This document shows, piece after piece, positions 62,108 to 64,000 of a stretch of 64,000 nucleotides of DNA. Each line of letters opens with the position of its first letter. Positions within the stretch are counted from its first letter, which is position 1. The position numbers and the translations under genes are program-made. The notes beneath the pieces were generated by a model. The model saw only the letters and a program-made list of their open reading frames with translations, searched no databases and had not been told where the DNA came from. The stretch is from NCBI RefSeq assembly GCF_900110995.1, contig NZ_FOJF01000001.1, forward strand, positions 1,939,199-2,003,198. Reading direction: 5' to 3'. Source of the DNA: Chitinophaga sp. YR573. Its GTDB lineage: Bacteria; Bacteroidota; Bacteroidia; Chitinophagales; Chitinophagaceae.

Positions 62108-63154
62108 ATGCGAAATTACATTAATAAATTATTTGGAAACGGCAGTAAGCTGCTTATTCCTATCCTGTTCCTGTGGTGTTTCAGCGCCTGTACGCACAAA
62201 AACGTGCCAGATGTGAGTCATATTGCGATGGAGGTGCATATTAAACGTTTTGATCAGGACCTCTACAAACTGGATACTACGCATATACAAACTGCCTTAC
62301 AACAGCTGGATGCGGCTTACCCTGCATTTTTACCTGCTTATATAGAGCATGTTATGAATTTCGGCCCTTATGCGGACAGCAGTCAGCTGATACAACTGCA
62401 AACACGCCGGCTTGTCAGCAACAGCGATTTCAGGGTATTACAGGATACTATCAACGCACAATTTCCAAAACTGGATGATCTGGAAAAAGACCTTGCCCAG
62501 AGCTTCCGTTACATAAAATACTATTTCCCGGCTTTCAAAGCACCACAGGTAGTGGCCTTCAGTTCCGTTATCAGCAATTATGGCGCAGTAACGGTTGATT
62601 CCATCCTGGGTGTTGGCCTCGATATGTACTTAGGCAAGGATTTCCCGGTATATTCTCTGTTACCCGACTATCCCGGTTATATGATCCGCAAGTTCTCCAA
62701 AGAATATATTACTACCAACTGTATCCAGGTGCTCTCCCAGCAGATGTACCCTGGTGCAGATCCAAGCGATAAACTCATCGTACAGCTGGTAAATGCCGGT
62801 AAACACCAGTACTTCCTGGAACAGGTACTGCCTGATGTACCGGACAGTATCCGTCTCGGATATACAAAAGACCAGATGGATTTTTGTAATGAAAGTGAGC
62901 AGATGATCTGGCAGTTCTTTGTACAGCAAAACCTGTTGTATAAATCCGACTGGCAAAGTAATATGCATTTTATGAATGATGGTCCGTCTACTCAGGGTAT
63001 GCCGGAAGGTTCTCCTGGCAGGATAGGTTCTTTTGTGGGATGGCAGATCGTGAAACAGTATATGAAAGAGCATTCGAATGTAACTTTGCAACAGCTGATG
63101 GATAATAAAGATGCTATGCAGATCTTCTCACAATCCAAATACAGACCGAAGTAA
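62108..63154 (+). CDS. gldB: Gliding motility lipoprotein GldB
   Basis: This 348-residue GldB-family lipoprotein has the lipobox SAC at Cys28 after a hydrophobic helix. The family's recognisable segments are KRFDQDLYKLD (about 45-55), YPAFLPAYIEHVMNFG (about 68-83) and the C-terminal GRIGSFVGWQIVKQYM (about 297-312). It is needed for gliding in flavobacteria and is widely conserved in Bacteroidetes, including non-gliders. The ATG at 62108 is used; the frame continues upstream for 43 codons without a plausible signal. The usual partner gldC is not next; a small membrane protein is. Confidence 0.9.
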   Translation: MRNYINKLFGNGSKLLIPILFLWCFSACTHKNVPDVSHIAMEVHIKRFDQDLYKLDTTHIQTALQQLDAAYPAFLPAYIEHVMNFGPYADSSQLIQLQTRRLVSNSDFRVLQDTINAQFPKLDDLEKDLAQSFRYIKYYFPAFKAPQVVAFSSVISNYGAVTVDSILGVGLDMYLGKDFPVYSLLPDYPGYMIRKFSKEYITTNCIQVLSQQMYPGADPSDKLIVQLVNAGKHQYFLEQVLPDVPDSIRLGYTKDQMDFCNESEQMIWQFFVQQNLLYKSDWQSNMHFMNDGPSTQGMPEGSPGRIGSFVGWQIVKQYMKEHSNVTLQQLMDNKDAMQIFSQSKYRPK

Positions 63155-63160
63155 TTATTA

Positions 63161-63508
63161 ATGAAGCCAGTTTTAAAACCTTTTCAGCGTTCCTTAGCCT
63201 TAATCATTATACCACTGGGCTTTGTCCTTTGCTTTATCTATGGATGGACATTCATTTCCACCATCTTCGGACTGAATAATTTCTACGGTAATCTCTATAA
63301 CTATTATCACGTAAGTAAAATCTCATTCTCCATCTATAATCTGCTGGTTGCTATCGTAGCCGGTCTGGTAACCATAAGGCTCATTCTCGGCATATTAAAA
63401 AGCAACGCCAGGCATCTCAAAAGATCTTTATGGATCTTCCTCACCCTCTCTGTAATATTAGTGGTAGGAGAATCAATTCTGCACCTGAGCCTTGCCGGAG
63501 ATATCTGA
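63161..63508 (+). CDS. Small three-helix membrane protein
   Basis: This 115-residue protein has three hydrophobic segments (about 13-36, 54-79 and 89-110) and no recognised family. It starts 6 bases after the gldB stop, so the two are probably co-transcribed, in the place where gldC often sits; it is not GldC, which is soluble. The stop directly abuts the end of the convergent cytochrome gene. Confidence 0.72.
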   Translation: MKPVLKPFQRSLALIIIPLGFVLCFIYGWTFISTIFGLNNFYGNLYNYYHVSKISFSIYNLLVAIVAGLVTIRLILGILKSNARHLKRSLWIFLTLSVILVVGESILHLSLAGDI

Positions 63509-64000
63509 TTATCTTAATTTCTTTACCTCTTCTTCAGTAAGTATAAACTTCTCATCTTCAGTAAATCTCCTCTTGATAAAAGTAACAATAGACGCTACTG
63601 CATGATCATCCAGGAAGCTGCCATGCGCTGGCATCTGTCCATTAAATTTCTTGTTATCTACTGTAATCTCTCCCTGTAAACCATTCAGGATGATCTTAAT
63701 CAACCGGTCTTTATCTCCTGTTACAAATTCAGAATTAGCCAATGGCGGATACCGGTTATTATCACCCATCCCATTCCGCTGATGGCAACTGCTGCAATAA
63801 GAATTGAAGAGAATCATTCCGGCCATCTCTCCACCTTTCCCCATATTATCCTTTACTTCATCCGGTGTTTTTATATAAGACCTTGATTTACGTTCTTCCA
63901 TTTTGGATAACTGGGCTTCACCAAATTTACCCGTGCCTTTATACATCACTCTCCATATCTTTCCTTTATTGGATTCTGAGATATACAAAGAGCCATCAGG
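63509..64000 (-). CDS. C-terminal part of a PQQ-type sugar dehydrogenase fused to cytochrome c (truncated by window edge)
   Basis: The frame is open to the right edge (164 residues visible), so the TTG at 63988 is internal. The first visible residues, PDGSLYISESNKGKIWRV, look like the last blade of a glucose/sorbosone-dehydrogenase beta-propeller. They are followed by a class I cytochrome c domain with haem motif CSSCH (in NSYCSSCHQRNGMGD) and a methionine ligand candidate in GQMPAHGSF. The protein is probably periplasmic, passing electrons from sugar oxidation to the respiratory chain. The upstream part, including any signal peptide, lies outside the window. Confidence 0.85.
   Translation of the reverse strand, partial: PDGSLYISESNKGKIWRVMYKGTGKFGEAQLSKMEERKSRSYIKTPDEVKDNMGKGGEMAGMILFNSYCSSCHQRNGMGDNNRYPPLANSEFVTGDKDRLIKIILNGLQGEITVDNKKFNGQMPAHGSFLDDHAVASIVTFIKRRFTEDEKFILTEEEVKKLR

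Overview
The window looks like chromosomal DNA of a Bacteroidetes bacterium, most likely family Chitinophagaceae (Chitinophaga-like). The evidence is long Oar- and SusC-like TonB-dependent receptors with an N-terminal CarboxypepD_reg domain, a GldB lipoprotein, DUF1501/DUF1800 paired genes, many short lipoproteins, scarce Shine-Dalgarno sequences and repeated matches to the Bacteroidetes -7 promoter element TAnnTTTG. No tRNA, rRNA, CRISPR array, transposase gene or prophage was recognised. The window begins inside an alpha-2-macroglobulin gene and ends inside a cytochrome c-fused dehydrogenase gene.

Layout: 1-7128 an alpha-2-macroglobulin/PBP1C pair; 7167-7328 a nested inverted-repeat element; 7340-14098 rarA, an M13 peptidase, a GH32 glycosidase, small membrane and YHS proteins and a lipoprotein; 14286-25847 an island of two TonB receptors, a beta-helix lipoprotein, an unknown 135-residue protein and an LpxH-like phosphoesterase, all on the minus strand, facing a DUF47/PiT phosphate transport operon; 26070-29037 sugar-nucleotide genes rfbA and galE plus a transketolase C-terminal half; 29116-31091 an ECF sigma factor, a repeat-containing membrane protein and a Spy-like protein; 31141-38057 the cell-shape cluster mreBCD-mrdA-rodA with two appended genes; 38306-43695 purD and two oligopeptide transporters; 43837-46985 a lipoprotein and DUF1501/DUF1800; 47054-52181 molybdenum cofactor genes (moeA, moaC, mobA-like, moaE, moaD, an unknown gene, moaA); 52355-58296 a siderophore-type receptor, a PepSY protein, a TauE permease, a moeB-rhodanese fusion and a GNAT enzyme; 58374-64000 serS, nadE, a beta-barrel protein, gldB, a small membrane protein and the partial cytochrome gene.

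The strongest new observation is regulatory. Five consecutive minus-strand transcription units (starts at 17528, 19413, 22333, 22935 and 23891) each carry four 11-base boxes of the form T(G/A)TTA(A/C)N5 on the + strand. In each case the array begins exactly 10 bases beyond the outer edge of a TAnnTTTG-type -7 element (one of the five -7 elements has a mismatch). This 7+4 phasing and placement resembles PhoB boxes, and the neighbouring operon encodes a PiT phosphate transporter. I infer a local phosphate-starvation-type regulon of outer-membrane receptors and envelope proteins with no SusD partner.

Other points of interest are a MITE-like element with an 8-base target duplication next to moaC, two copies of a nested palindrome whose core is flipped relative to its flanks, and a symmetric five-fold TATATA array between moaE and moaD. 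There is also an uncharacterised gene translationally coupled to moaA, and a putative anti-sigma protein with near-identical 36-residue tandem repeats.
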